The notes below the pieces were generated by a model that saw nothing but the letters and a program-made list of their open reading frames with translations, was not told the origin of the DNA and made no database searches. This document shows positions 22,673 to 31,990 of a stretch of DNA of 64,000 bases, piece after piece. Positions within the stretch are counted from its first letter, which is position 1, and each line of letters starts with the position of its first letter. Origin of the DNA: DATDFB01 sp035276475. Its GTDB lineage: Bacteria; Acidobacteriota; Thermoanaerobaculia; Gp7-AA8. The position numbers and the translations under genes are program-made. Where the stretch lies: contig DATELQ010000142.1 in the NCBI GenBank assembly GCA_035276475.1, positions 7,449 through 71,448 of the forward strand, written 5' to 3'.

Positions 22673-25219
22673 ATGACGCGACGAATTGCCGTTCTCCTCT
22701 TCCTCTGCGCCACCTCCCTTTTCGCTCAAGCCCAAACGCCCGAGCAATTCCTCGGGTACAAGCTCGGCGAGCGCTTCACGCCGTGGCCGCGCATCGTCGA
22801 TTACTTCAATGCCCTGGCGAAGAGCTCGAACCTCATCACCGTCGAGCAATTCGGCGAGACGTACGAGCACCGCCCGCTCATTCTCGCCATCGTCACCTCG
22901 CCGGCGAACCGTGCGAAGCTCGACCAGATCCGCGCGAACGTTGTCTCGCTTGCGAATGGCACCGCGAGTGCCGACCGCGCCAACGATGTCGCCAAGAACA
23001 CCCCCGCGATCGCCTGGCTCGCCTTCGGCGTACACGGGAACGAGTCGTCGTCGGCCGAGGCGGCGATGGCGGTGGCGTCGACGCTCGTCAATGATCCGGC
23101 GTCGGCGTCGATGCTCGACAACCTCGTCGTCGTCATCGATCCGCTGCAGAACCCCGACGGGCGTGAGCGCTACGTCCAATGGTTCATCCGCACGCGCGGC
23201 GCGGAGCCGAACGCGAATCCCGACGCCTTCGAGCACACCGAGCCGTGGCCGGGCGGCCGCTTCAACCACTACCTCATCGACATGAACCGCGACTGGGCGT
23301 GGTCGTCGCAGCGCGAAACGCAAGCGCGCATCGCCGAGTACCGCAAGTGGATGCCGCAGGTCTTCGTCGACTTCCACGAGATGTTCTACAACTCGACGTA
23401 CTTCTTCCCGCCCGACGCGAAGCCGATCAACGTCAACCTCCCGAAGGACGTCAACCGCTGGCTCGAAGTCTTCGGCCGCGCGAACGCCGACGCCTTCACG
23501 CGAAATCATTGGGCGTTCTTCGTCGGCGAGACCTTCGACCTCTTCTACCCCGGCTACGGCGACTCCTGGCCGTCGCTGCACGGCGCCATCGGCATGACCT
23601 ACGAAGTCGCAGGGCACAGCCGCGCCGGCAGCGCGATCCTGCGCGACGACGGCGCCGTCTACACGCTCGCCGACCGCGTCGCCCGCCACACCACGAGCGG
23701 CCTGACCACGCTACGCACCGCCGCGGCGAACCGCGAGGCGCTGCTGCGCTACACGTACGAAGCGGCGCGCACGCAACTGACGGCGCCGGAGACGACGTTC
23801 CTTCTCGGTTCCGACTCGCCGGGCTTCCGGCCGCTCCTCGACATGCTGCAGCGGCAGGGTGTCGAGATCGGAGCGCTCTCCGCGCCGGTGACGGTGAAGG
23901 CGACGCGCATCGACAACGCGAAGGACGAGAGCCGCACGTTCCCGGCCGGCACCGCCGTCGTCTCCACGCGGCAGGCGCAGGGTGGCCTCGTGCAGACGCT
24001 CCTTGAGCGAACGCCGGTCTTCACCAAAGGATTTGTCGAAGAGCAGCGCCAGCGCGCGCAGGAGGACGAGCCCGATCAGTTCTACGACCTCACGGCGTGG
24101 TCGCTGCCGTTGGCGATGAACGTCGAGGCGTGGTCGACCGCGGCGCCGGTCGCGGGCGTCAAGCCGCTCGCGCCGCCGCAGCAGCCGTCGTTCAAAGCAG
24201 CGTCGTACGGCTACCTCGTCGACGGCAACGAGCCCAATGTCTACCGCGTCGCCGGCCGTCTGTTACGCGATGACGTGAAGTTCAACGTCAGCGAAGATCC
24301 GATCGCCGTCGGTGACCGCACGTTCGCGCGCGGCTCGCTCGTCGTGCTCAAGGGCAACAACAAAGACAGCGTCGACGCGGCGCTCGAGCGCATCGGACGC
24401 GACGAGACGGTGCAGTTTTTTCCGGTCGAAACGGGATGGCTCGGCGGCACGGCCTTCGGCTCCGAGCGCATCCACTTCATCAAGGACCCGAAGATCGCCC
24501 TCGTCGGCGGCAACGGCACCGACGCGACCTCGTACGGCATGCTCTGGCACACGCTCGACATCGACACGCCGATCCCGCACACGACGCTTTCCACGGACGC
24601 GCTGCGCGGCACCGACTTCTCGCACTACCGCGTGATCGTCCTCCCCAACGGTGGCATCTACCACGACCGCCTCGGCAAGAACGGCATTGAGAAGCTGAAG
24701 GCGTGGATCAACGGCGGTGGCACGCTCGTGGCGATCCAGAACGCGGCGAATTTCCTGCGCGACAAGGACGTCGACATCTCCAAAGTGAAGCTGTGGGAGA
24801 CGCCGGCGAAGAAGGGGAAGGACGACGATAAAAACGCGCCGCCAGCCGAGGAGCGGTATCACGAGTACAGCGTGCCGGGGGCGGCGTTCCGGACGAAGCT
24901 CAACGAGCGGACGTTCTTCACCTTCGGCGTGCCGCGCGCGCCGTTCGTGCTGATCGAAGGCTCCGACGCGCTCATCCCGGTCGCCCACCGCGTCGATAAT
25001 GTCATCACCATCGACAAGGACAACCCCCTCGCTGCCGGCGTGGCCTGGCCGGAGTCGCTCGACCGCCTGAAGGGATCGGCGTATATGGTCGCGGAGCGCT
25101 ACGGCCGCGGCTACGTCGTCACGTTCGCCGACGAGCCACACTTCAGATTGTTCTGGCGCGGGACATTGCCGTTGTTTTTGAACACGGTGCTGTACGCGCC
25201 GTCGTTTCCGCATGATTAG
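22673..25219 (+). CDS. Secreted M14-family zinc carboxypeptidase
   Basis: 848 residues with a signal peptide (MTRRIAVLLFLCATSLFAQA). The M14 zinc ligands are visible: H121 and E124 in GVHGNES and H235 in DFHEMF; E311 in TYEVAGH is the likely catalytic Glu. M14 enzymes remove C-terminal residues from peptides or cleave peptidoglycan stems. The ~450 residues after the catalytic domain include a segment (IALVGGNGTDATSYGMLW) of the kind found in DUF4350/ThuA-like glutamine-amidotransferase folds; this is tentative. It overlaps the MEMO-like gene by 8 bp. Confidence 0.9.
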   Translation: MTRRIAVLLFLCATSLFAQAQTPEQFLGYKLGERFTPWPRIVDYFNALAKSSNLITVEQFGETYEHRPLILAIVTSPANRAKLDQIRANVVSLANGTASADRANDVAKNTPAIAWLAFGVHGNESSSAEAAMAVASTLVNDPASASMLDNLVVVIDPLQNPDGRERYVQWFIRTRGAEPNANPDAFEHTEPWPGGRFNHYLIDMNRDWAWSSQRETQARIAEYRKWMPQVFVDFHEMFYNSTYFFPPDAKPINVNLPKDVNRWLEVFGRANADAFTRNHWAFFVGETFDLFYPGYGDSWPSLHGAIGMTYEVAGHSRAGSAILRDDGAVYTLADRVARHTTSGLTTLRTAAANREALLRYTYEAARTQLTAPETTFLLGSDSPGFRPLLDMLQRQGVEIGALSAPVTVKATRIDNAKDESRTFPAGTAVVSTRQAQGGLVQTLLERTPVFTKGFVEEQRQRAQEDEPDQFYDLTAWSLPLAMNVEAWSTAAPVAGVKPLAPPQQPSFKAASYGYLVDGNEPNVYRVAGRLLRDDVKFNVSEDPIAVGDRTFARGSLVVLKGNNKDSVDAALERIGRDETVQFFPVETGWLGGTAFGSERIHFIKDPKIALVGGNGTDATSYGMLWHTLDIDTPIPHTTLSTDALRGTDFSHYRVIVLPNGGIYHDRLGKNGIEKLKAWINGGGTLVAIQNAANFLRDKDVDISKVKLWETPAKKGKDDDKNAPPAEERYHEYSVPGAAFRTKLNERTFFTFGVPRAPFVLIEGSDALIPVAHRVDNVITIDKDNPLAAGVAWPESLDRLKGSAYMVAERYGRGYVVTFADEPHFRLFWRGTLPLFLNTVLYAPSFPHD

Positions 25220-26021
25220 ACCGCCCGCCGTCGCCGGCCAGTTTTACGAGGGCACGCCCGAGCGTCTGCGCGCCCAAGTCGCGCGCTGCCTCGACGCGAA
25301 TCCGGAGCCGGCCGCGAAGGAGCCGTTCATCGGCGCAGTCGTGCCGCACGCGGGGCTGATGTACAGCGGACACGTTGCCGGCGCGTTCTACAAATCGGCC
25401 GCGCTGGCGAAGCGCTACGTGATCCTCTGCCCGAACCACACCGGCCTCGGCCACTTCGCCGCGATCAACCGCGGCGGCGAGTGGCGCACGCCGCTCGGCG
25501 ACGTATCCGTGGACTCCGCGCTCGCTGAGGAGCTGATGCGGCGCGCGCCGATGCTCGCGGAGGATTGGAAGGCGCACGCGCGCGAGCACTCGCTCGAAGT
25601 CCAGTTGCCCTTCCTGCAAGCGCTCGCCGGCGACTTCACGTTCGTTCCGCTCTGCCTGGCTACGCACAACTTCGCGCTCTGCGAAGAGATCGGCAGCGCC
25701 ATCGCCGACGTCGTGCGTGCTCAGGGCGATGTCGGCATCCTGGCCAGCTCCGACCTCAATCACTACGAAGACCAGGAGACGACGCTGCGCAAGGACCAGC
25801 TCGCGATCGACGAAGTCGTCGAGCTCGACCCTCGCGGCCTCTGGGACGCCGTCGACGAGCACGACGTTTCCATGTGCGGCTTCATCCCGACGACGGTCAT
25901 GCTCGTCGCCGCGAAAAAGCTCGGCGCCACGCGCGCGCGGCTGCTCAAACATGCAACGTCGGGCGACGTCAACGGCGATTACGGGCACGTGGTTGGCTAC
26001 GCCGCCATCGCTGTGTCATGA
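25212..26021 (+). CDS. amrB: AmmeMemoRadiSam system protein B (MEMO1 family)
   Basis: The 269-residue protein has the MEMO family hallmarks: MIRPPAVAGQFYEG at the start, VVPHAGLMYSGHVAGAFY, CPNHTGLGH, EHSLEVQLPFLQ, and SSDLNHYE, with conserved His/Asp/Cys residues that line a dioxygenase-like pocket. In many genomes it is linked to an AMMECR1-domain protein (A) and a radical SAM protein; neither is present here. Its biochemical role is unsettled. Start overlaps the upstream peptidase; stop overlaps glgA (ATGA). Confidence 0.93.
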   Translation: MIRPPAVAGQFYEGTPERLRAQVARCLDANPEPAAKEPFIGAVVPHAGLMYSGHVAGAFYKSAALAKRYVILCPNHTGLGHFAAINRGGEWRTPLGDVSVDSALAEELMRRAPMLAEDWKAHAREHSLEVQLPFLQALAGDFTFVPLCLATHNFALCEEIGSAIADVVRAQGDVGILASSDLNHYEDQETTLRKDQLAIDEVVELDPRGLWDAVDEHDVSMCGFIPTTVMLVAAKKLGATRARLLKHATSGDVNGDYGHVVGYAAIAVS

Positions 26022-27475
26022 AGATTCTCTTTGCCACCGCCGAAGTCTCTCCGATCGCCAAGACCGGCGGCCTGGGCGACGTCTGCGGCTCGCTGCCGAA
26101 GGCGCTCCGGAAGCTCGGGCACGACGTCGTCGTCTTCATGCCCTACTACCGGCAGGCGCGCGAGTGGTTCGCCCGCAACGGCGGCGCGCCCGACGTCCTC
26201 GTCCCCACCACGCACATCCTCTGGGCGAATTGGGCAGCCGAGGCGACGTACCGGCGGGCTTCGATCCCGGGAACCGACATCCCGCTCGTCCTGGTCGAAA
26301 ACGACTACTTCTTCAACCGCGATCAGATCTACGCGCCGCGCCTCGACGGCTACGACGACGGTATCGAGCGCTACACCTTCTTCTGCCGCGCCGTGATTCG
26401 CGGCTGCGAGCTCCTCGGCGTCGCCCCCGACGTCGTGCACGCCCACGACTGGCACACCGCGCTGCTGCCGCTCTATCTGCACTCGGGATTGCGCGGCAGC
26501 GCGAACTTCGCGAACGCGCGCTCCGTCTACACGATCCACAACCTCAACTATCAGGGCATCGGCGGCCCCGATCGCTTCGCCGCGCTCGGCCTGCACAGCC
26601 GCTACTGGGCCCCCGACGGCGTCGAGCACTGGGGCGCCGTCAACCTGATGAAGGGCGGCATCATCTACGCCAACCACGTCACCACCGTCTCGCCGAATTA
26701 CGCGCGCGAGATCCAGACCTCGCAGCACGGCGCAGGGCTCGACGGGATCCTGCGCAGCCTCTCGTTCAAGCTCACCGGCATCCTGAACGGCATCGACGTC
26801 GAGGAGTGGGACCCCGAGACCGACGCGCTCATCGCCTCGAACTTCAGCCGCGACAAGTTGAACGGCAAGGCGCTCTCGAAGCGCGCGCTCTTGAAGGAAG
26901 TGAAGCTCCGCCACGCCGCGAAGACGCCGCTCTTCGGCTTCGTCTCGCGCCTCGTCGATCAGAAAGGCATCGACCTCCTGCTCGCCGCCCTCCCGCGCAT
27001 GCTCCACGCCGGCGCGCAAGCCATCATCCTCGGCAGCGGCGAGCCGTACTACGAGGAGGCGCTGCGGCGCATCGGCCACGAGCACGCCGAGCGCTGCCGC
27101 GTCGTCGTCGGCTTCGACGCCGCGCTGGCGCACCGCATCTACGCCGGCTGCGACCTGCTGCTCATGCCGTCGATCTACGAGCCGTGCGGGCTGAATCAGA
27201 TGTATGCGCTGCGCTACGGCACCGTGCCGGTCGTGCGCCTCACCGGCGGCCTCGCCGACACCGTGATCCCCTTCGACGGCACGAACCTCGACCGCGCGAA
27301 CGGCTTCGGCTTCGAAGGCCGCCGGGACGCCGACTTCTACCTGGCCATGTGGACCGGCGCGCTCAACTTCCGCGAGGCGAAGACGTGGAAGCAGCTCCAG
27401 GAGAACGGCATGAGCGAGGACTTCTCGTGGGACCGCTCCGCCGCGCAGTACGATCGCGTCTACCGCAGCGCATGA
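26018..27475 (+). CDS. glgA: Glycogen synthase (ADP-glucose type)
   Basis: 485 residues, the normal length for GlgA. It begins MKILFATAEVSPIAKTGGLG with K15 of the ADP-glucose-binding KTGGL motif, has the HAHDWHTALLPLYL stretch, and the C-terminal catalytic region MPSIYEPCGLNQMYALRYGT with the conserved Glu pair spacing. It transfers glucose from ADP-glucose to growing alpha-1,4-glucan. Other glycogen genes (glgC, glgB) are not in the window. It is coupled both upstream (MEMO-like gene) and downstream (msrC) by 4-bp overlaps. Confidence 0.97.
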   Translation: MKILFATAEVSPIAKTGGLGDVCGSLPKALRKLGHDVVVFMPYYRQAREWFARNGGAPDVLVPTTHILWANWAAEATYRRASIPGTDIPLVLVENDYFFNRDQIYAPRLDGYDDGIERYTFFCRAVIRGCELLGVAPDVVHAHDWHTALLPLYLHSGLRGSANFANARSVYTIHNLNYQGIGGPDRFAALGLHSRYWAPDGVEHWGAVNLMKGGIIYANHVTTVSPNYAREIQTSQHGAGLDGILRSLSFKLTGILNGIDVEEWDPETDALIASNFSRDKLNGKALSKRALLKEVKLRHAAKTPLFGFVSRLVDQKGIDLLLAALPRMLHAGAQAIILGSGEPYYEEALRRIGHEHAERCRVVVGFDAALAHRIYAGCDLLLMPSIYEPCGLNQMYALRYGTVPVVRLTGGLADTVIPFDGTNLDRANGFGFEGRRDADFYLAMWTGALNFREAKTWKQLQENGMSEDFSWDRSAAQYDRVYRSA

Positions 27476-27942
27476 AAACCGACGACTACCAGGAGTGCTA
27501 CGACGCCATCACCGCGATCTGGCGCGACGAAGGGGGCAGCACGCTCGACGAGATCGCCCTCATGGCCACGATCAACTCGATTCTGGCGAACAAGTTCGAC
27601 GCCTACTTCTGGACTGGCTTCTACCGCGTCTGCGGCGACCGCCTCGTCGTCGGGCCGTACATCGGCACCGTCGGCTGCCTGCAGATCGAGTTCGGCCGCG
27701 GCGTCTGCGGCACGGCGGCGGAGCGGCGGGAGACGATCGTCGTGCCTGACGTCAACCAGTTCCCCGGCCACATCGCCTGCGATCCGAATTCGAAGTCGGA
27801 GATCGTCGTGCCGGTGTTCGACGCGGAGCGGAACCTCATCGCCGTGCTCGACGTCGACTCCGACCGCTTGAGCGCCTTCGACGACGATGACCGCGCCGGC
27901 CTGGAGCGCATCGTCTCGCTCTTCAGTCGTCCAGCATCCTGA
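27472..27942 (+). CDS. msrC: Free methionine-(R)-sulfoxide reductase (GAF-type)
   Basis: 156 residues, a single GAF domain. All three redox cysteines of the family are present: C69, C79 and C103, in the patterns GTVGCLQIEFG, GRGVCGTAA and PGHIACDPN, matching C84/C94/C118 of the E. coli enzyme. It reduces free L-methionine-R-sulfoxide in the cytoplasm, using thioredoxin. The gene is the last of the operon from the M14 peptidase. Its 3' end overlaps the convergent MerR gene by 20 bp. Confidence 0.95.
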   Translation: MKTDDYQECYDAITAIWRDEGGSTLDEIALMATINSILANKFDAYFWTGFYRVCGDRLVVGPYIGTVGCLQIEFGRGVCGTAAERRETIVVPDVNQFPGHIACDPNSKSEIVVPVFDAERNLIAVLDVDSDRLSAFDDDDRAGLERIVSLFSRPAS

Positions 27943-28270
27943 GGATCGCGGTCAGCTCTTCCTTCACCTGCCGCAGCGCTTTGTTCATGTTCTTCGCCGG
28001 CGCCGCTGCGACAGGCGCCGGCTCCGCCTCCGTCTCCAGCTTCTTCTTCGCTCCGGCGATCGTGAACCCTTCCGAGTACAAGAGCTGCTTGATCCGCAGG
28101 ATGATGTCGATCTCGCGGCGCGTGTAGAGCCGCTGCCCGCCGCCGCTCTTGTTCGGCGCGAGCGACGGAAACTCCGTCTCCCAGTAGCGCAGTACGTACG
28201 GCTGCACGTCGGCGATGCGGCAGACCTCGCCGATTTTGTACAGCCGGTCGTCGTCGAGCGGCTCCGACAT
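27923..28270 (-). CDS. MerR-family transcriptional regulator
   Basis: 115 residues: an N-terminal winged helix-turn-helix (YKIGEVCRIADVQPYVLRYW, RLYTRREIDIILRIKQLL) followed by a short Ala/Pro linker and a C-terminal amphipathic helix, probably for dimerisation. This is the short, cofactor-less MerR form common in Acidobacteria and delta-proteobacteria; there is no metal-binding Cys cluster. GATAAT lies 8 nt before the ATG without a Shine-Dalgarno. Its target is unknown. Confidence 0.92.
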   Translation of the reverse strand: MSEPLDDDRLYKIGEVCRIADVQPYVLRYWETEFPSLAPNKSGGGQRLYTRREIDIILRIKQLLYSEGFTIAGAKKKLETEAEPAPVAAAPAKNMNKALRQVKEELTAILRMLDD

Positions 28271-28278
28271 CGCGTTCG

Positions 28279-28284
28279 ATTATC
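28279..28284 (-). promoter_or_regulatory. -10 element (GATAAT) of the MerR gene
   Basis: On the minus strand GATAAT is 8 nt from the ATG at 28270. No ribosome binding site lies between, which fits a leaderless transcript. Confidence 0.5.
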
Positions 28285-28338
28285 GCCCACTTCGCGCGGG
28301 CGCTGATCTCTGGCGGGCGGTTTGAAATCACGCCATAC

Positions 28339-29241
28339 GTGCGGATTTTCCTCTCCTCGAGCAGCCGCTACCCTGCGCGGCTGGGCGGCAACGGCGCGTC
28401 CCGCGTTCACGACAATCTCGCCAAAGGGCTCGCTGAGCTGGGGCACACCGTCTACTACTCCATTCGAGAAGGCTACGGCGCGCCGCTGCCGGCCGGCGTG
28501 ATCGCCGCCAGACTCCGCAAGGTTCGCAACGCGGAGATCTATCACTTCGGCGCGCTTCCGATGGACGCCGCGCCCCAACCCGGAAAACCGTGGGTGCGGA
28601 CGTATCACGCGCCCTACGACGAGTCGGTCGCGCCGTTCCTCTCCGGGCATTTCATCTTCGTCTCGCGCGCGCAGGCGGCGTCGTTCGGCTCGTCGCGCTA
28701 CGTCTGGAACGGCATCGATCCCGAGGAGGTGATCTACTCGGAAAGGAAAGACGACTACTTCATCTTCATCGTCAGCCGTCTCGATCGCGCGGCGTCGAAG
28801 GGACTCCCGATCGCCATCGATACCGTCGAGCGTCTCGGCGCGCGGCTGCTCGTCGTCGCGGAGGTCGCGAGCGGACCGGTTCCCGCGTCGCCGAACGTCA
28901 ACTGCCTCGGCTATCTCGTGGACGAGGAGAAAGCGGAGGTCCTCGCCGGTGCGCGGGCGCTCTTCTTCCCGGTGCAGATTGCCGAGCCGTTCGGCCTCGT
29001 GGCCGCCGAAGCGCTGATGTCCGGGACGCCGGTCATCGGCAGCCGGCTCGGCTCCCTGCCGGAGTTGATCACACCGGACGTCGGCTTCACCTGCTCCACG
29101 ATCGAGGAGTACGTCGCGGCCACGGAGCGCGTACGCGAGATTCGCCCAGCGGCGTGCCGCAGCCGCGCTATGCGCGAGTTTCATTACCGCACGATGACGC
29201 GCCGCTACGTCGCCGAGTACGAGCGGGCACGCTCGTTTTGA
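28339..29241 (+). CDS. GT4-type glycosyltransferase
   Basis: The 300-residue protein has the GT-B plan of family 4: RLGGNGASRVHDNLAKGLAE at the N-terminus, IFIVSRLDRAASKGLPIAI as the start of the nucleotide-sugar domain, and the EPFGLVAAEALMSGTPVIGS motif with the conserved E-x7-E. It transfers a sugar from a nucleotide donor; the acceptor cannot be told. Start is a GTG. It is convergent with the LPS operon, so it may contribute to surface polysaccharide, but it is not in that operon. Confidence 0.9.
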   Translation: MRIFLSSSSRYPARLGGNGASRVHDNLAKGLAELGHTVYYSIREGYGAPLPAGVIAARLRKVRNAEIYHFGALPMDAAPQPGKPWVRTYHAPYDESVAPFLSGHFIFVSRAQAASFGSSRYVWNGIDPEEVIYSERKDDYFIFIVSRLDRAASKGLPIAIDTVERLGARLLVVAEVASGPVPASPNVNCLGYLVDEEKAEVLAGARALFFPVQIAEPFGLVAAEALMSGTPVIGSRLGSLPELITPDVGFTCSTIEEYVAATERVREIRPAACRSRAMREFHYRTMTRRYVAEYERARSF

Positions 29242-29267
29242 CTGGAGTGAGCGACGAGCTCTCGGCG

Positions 29268-30296
29268 CTACAACACCCGAACGTCGCTGACGACCTTCCC
29301 GTCGATCTCGTTGAAGAGGCCCACCGCCGCGGCGAAGACGTCGTCGACGGCGATCTCCGTCATGCAGCGGTGGTGGCGCAGCGGGCAGTCGCGCTTGTAG
29401 CACGGCTGGCAGCCGACAGGGCTCTGGAGCACGCGGCTGGCGCCGGGGATCACCGTGCGCGCGGGATCGGTCGGGCCGAAAATCGAGACGCTCGGCACCG
29501 CCAGCGCGGTGGCGAGGTGCAGCGGCCCGCTGTCGTTCGTCACGATCACCGAGCAGTGCGAGATCGCGGCGGCGAGCTGCAGCACGTCGCCGTCCTCGCC
29601 GATGATCGGCAGCGGATCGCCCATCGCGGCGATCGTCTCGGCCTGCTGCCGTTCGCCGGGGCTCGTCAGCAGCACGACCTCGTAGCCGCTGGCGCGGAGG
29701 CGGTCGGCGGTCTCGCGGTACTTGTCGTCGCCCCAATGCTTGGCGCGGCCATAGAGGCCGCCGGCGTGAAGGCCGAAGAGCGGCCGTTCCATGCGGATGC
29801 CGAGCTGGCGGAGGAGGCGGCGGGCCTTCTCTTTCATCGTCTGCGGAAGGCGGAGCGTCGGGAGCTCGTCAACGACGCGCGGCGCGTTCATCGCGGTAAG
29901 AAGCGGCGTGTAGTCATCGAGCTGGTGGCCGCGGTCGGGGTTGCGGGGGACGCGGTGCGTGAGCAGCAGGCCGCGGGCGTCCGTCGCGTAGCCCCAGCGC
30001 TCGCCGATGCCGGCGGCGAACGTCACCATCGCCGCGCGGAACGAGTTCGGGAGGATGACGGCGCGGCGGAAGCGGCCGTTCTTGAGGAGCCGGATGCGCT
30101 CCCGCGTCGAGCCGTTCCAGGCGATCACCTTCCGGAAGATCCCGGACGACGCCAGGAGCGTGGCAATGTGCTCCGGCGCGGCGACGGAGATGCCTCCTTC
30201 GTGGCGGAAGCGGTGGTGAAGCGCGCGGTAGGTGGGGAGCGCCAGAATGTTGTCGCCCACCCAATTGAGGCCGATTACGACTGTCTCACTCGCCAT
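29268..30296 (-). CDS. waaF: Lipopolysaccharide heptosyltransferase II-like (GT9)
   Basis: 342 residues of the GT9 family. Near the start GLNWVGDNILALPTYRAL matches the WaaF pattern; GLHAGGLYGRAKHWGDDKY and VTNDSGPLHLATAL form the sugar-nucleotide site, and CQPCYKRDCPLRHHRCM is a segment typical of heptosyltransferase II. WaaF adds the second heptose to the inner core of LPS. Last gene of the waaA-lpxK-lpxL-waaF operon; its ATG directly follows the stop of the acyltransferase gene. Confidence 0.9.
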   Translation of the reverse strand: MASETVVIGLNWVGDNILALPTYRALHHRFRHEGGISVAAPEHIATLLASSGIFRKVIAWNGSTRERIRLLKNGRFRRAVILPNSFRAAMVTFAAGIGERWGYATDARGLLLTHRVPRNPDRGHQLDDYTPLLTAMNAPRVVDELPTLRLPQTMKEKARRLLRQLGIRMERPLFGLHAGGLYGRAKHWGDDKYRETADRLRASGYEVVLLTSPGERQQAETIAAMGDPLPIIGEDGDVLQLAAAISHCSVIVTNDSGPLHLATALAVPSVSIFGPTDPARTVIPGASRVLQSPVGCQPCYKRDCPLRHHRCMTEIAVDDVFAAAVGLFNEIDGKVVSDVRVL

Positions 30297-31205
30297 TCAG
30301 CTCGTCCCCGTCGCAGTCCCTTTCCAGCGATCGTGCATCCACAACCAGAGCTCCGGGCGAGCTGCGATCCGGCGCGAGAGGATGTCATTGATCCGCGTCG
30401 TCAGTGGCACGGCTTCTTTCTCGTTGTCTGGAAGCTGATCGACGCGAATCGGGTCCTCGAATTCGAAGCGATACCGCCCGGACGCGTCGCCAATGCAAAA
30501 AACGAACACAATTGTAGAGCCGAGTCTCGCGGCGAGCTTCGCCGGAGCGTCGGTCGTCCACGCCGGGCGGTTCAGAAACGGCACCAGAACCCCCTCGCGC
30601 GGGAGCACAGCCTGGTCCGGGAGGATGGCCACCATTCCGTTCTGCGACAGCGTCTTGAATAGGGCGCGGGCGGCGCTGCGGCGGTCGACAACGGTCGCCC
30701 CGGTGCCGACGCGGATGCGCGCCAGGTCGGCGGCGAGGAGCTCGTTATCGAGCGTGCGCGCGACGGTCGTGATCGGGCCGACGGCGGCCATCGCCGCGAG
30801 CCCGGACATCTCCCAGCTCGCGAAGTGCGCCGTGATGAACATGACGCCGCGCCCGCGCGCGAGCGCCTCGCGCACGTGCTCGACGCCGGTGACGTCGCAG
30901 CGCGCCCCGATCTCCTCCGCCGTCATCCCCTGCATCTTGATCGTGGTCAGCGCCTCGCGGCCCATGTGCCGCCAGCACTCGGCGATGATTTGCTTCGTCT
31001 CGTGCGCCCGCTCCGGAAAGGAGGCCCGAAAGTTCTCCTCGGCGATGCGCGTCCGCCGCCGCGCGAAGACGCGTGCGAGCGAGCCGATGCGCGCCCCCCA
31101 CCGCCATAGCGACTCGTGCGACGCCTTTCGCACGCGTGCCGCCACGAGACGGTAGGCGAGGTACTCGAGGCGCTGCAGGAGGCGGTTCTTGCGGCGGCGG
31201 CTCAT
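30297..31205 (-). CDS. Lipid A acyltransferase (LpxL/HtrB family)
   Basis: 302 residues. The family motif H-x4-E is seen in ITAHFASWE near residue 125, with LPDQAVLPREGVLVPF further on as substrate pocket, and WLWMHDRWK at the end. These enzymes add secondary acyl chains to lipid A on the inner face of the cytoplasmic membrane. Here the N-terminal membrane anchor is weak and basic (SRRRKNRLLQR). Which chain it adds cannot be told. It overlaps lpxK by 4 bp. Confidence 0.9.
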   Translation of the reverse strand: MSRRRKNRLLQRLEYLAYRLVAARVRKASHESLWRWGARIGSLARVFARRRTRIAEENFRASFPERAHETKQIIAECWRHMGREALTTIKMQGMTAEEIGARCDVTGVEHVREALARGRGVMFITAHFASWEMSGLAAMAAVGPITTVARTLDNELLAADLARIRVGTGATVVDRRSAARALFKTLSQNGMVAILPDQAVLPREGVLVPFLNRPAWTTDAPAKLAARLGSTIVFVFCIGDASGRYRFEFEDPIRVDQLPDNEKEAVPLTTRINDILSRRIAARPELWLWMHDRWKGTATGTS

Positions 31206-31990
31206 CGGCGGATGCGCGCCTCGATGGCTTCGAGCACGGCGGGGTCGATCCGGAAGCGCGCGGCGACGGCGATGATGTCAGAGTCGCCAATCTTCACGGC
31301 ATCTTTTTCCGTGGTGACGATGGCGTCGAATCCTCTCGCCGCCTCTTTGATGCGCGCGATGTCCTGTGGCGTGTACGCATGGTGATCGGGGAACGCCATC
31401 GTGCCGGCCGCACTCACCGCCCGGAAGAACTGTTCGTTGTCCGCCAGCCCGGCGAAAGCGAAGAGCTTCCCCTTCGGGACGTCGACTTCCAGCCGCCGCG
31501 GAATCAAGAAGTCGGCGTGCTTCAGCGCGGAGCGCCCCTCCCGGAGCCACTTCCCCGGCGCATCGATGACGACGTCGACGTCGCGCGCGAGCTGCAGGTG
31601 CTGGAAGCCGTCATCGAGTAAATAAACGTCACAATTAATATGTAGCCCATTTTCGTAACGATTCGATCCGACAATGACGTCGCCGATTTTCGTGAGCAGT
31701 ACCGGCTCGTCGCCGAACTTGGCCGCGTCCGGCTCCGTCACCCTTCCTCCCGCCCCGCTCCGCTTGTACCCGCGCGTCAGCACGGCCACGCGATATCCGC
31801 GCTCGCGCAGGTATTCGCCGATCGCGATCGTGGCCGGCGTCTTCCCCGCTCCGCCCGCCGTGATCGCGCCGACGGAGATGACCGGCTTCGGCAGCCGCTT
31901 CGCCTTCAGGATTCCTCGCCGGTAGAGCGCGCGGCGGACGCGGTTGACGCCGCGCCAGAGAAGCTCGACCGGTTTGAGGAGGATCGTCAC
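31202..31990 (-). CDS. lpxK: Tetraacyldisaccharide 4'-kinase
   Basis: 262 residues with the LpxK P-loop GAITAGGAGKTP near residue 45, LTRGYKRSG and the DDGFQHLQLARDVDVV stretch with catalytic Asp residues. It phosphorylates the 4' position of the lipid A disaccharide. It is shorter than E. coli LpxK (328), mainly at the C-terminus, like many non-proteobacterial versions. It overlaps waaA and the acyltransferase gene by 4 bp on each side. Confidence 0.95.
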   Translation of the reverse strand: MTILLKPVELLWRGVNRVRRALYRRGILKAKRLPKPVISVGAITAGGAGKTPATIAIGEYLRERGYRVAVLTRGYKRSGAGGRVTEPDAAKFGDEPVLLTKIGDVIVGSNRYENGLHINCDVYLLDDGFQHLQLARDVDVVIDAPGKWLREGRSALKHADFLIPRRLEVDVPKGKLFAFAGLADNEQFFRAVSAAGTMAFPDHHAYTPQDIARIKEAARGFDAIVTTEKDAVKIGDSDIIAVAARFRIDPAVLEAIEARIRR

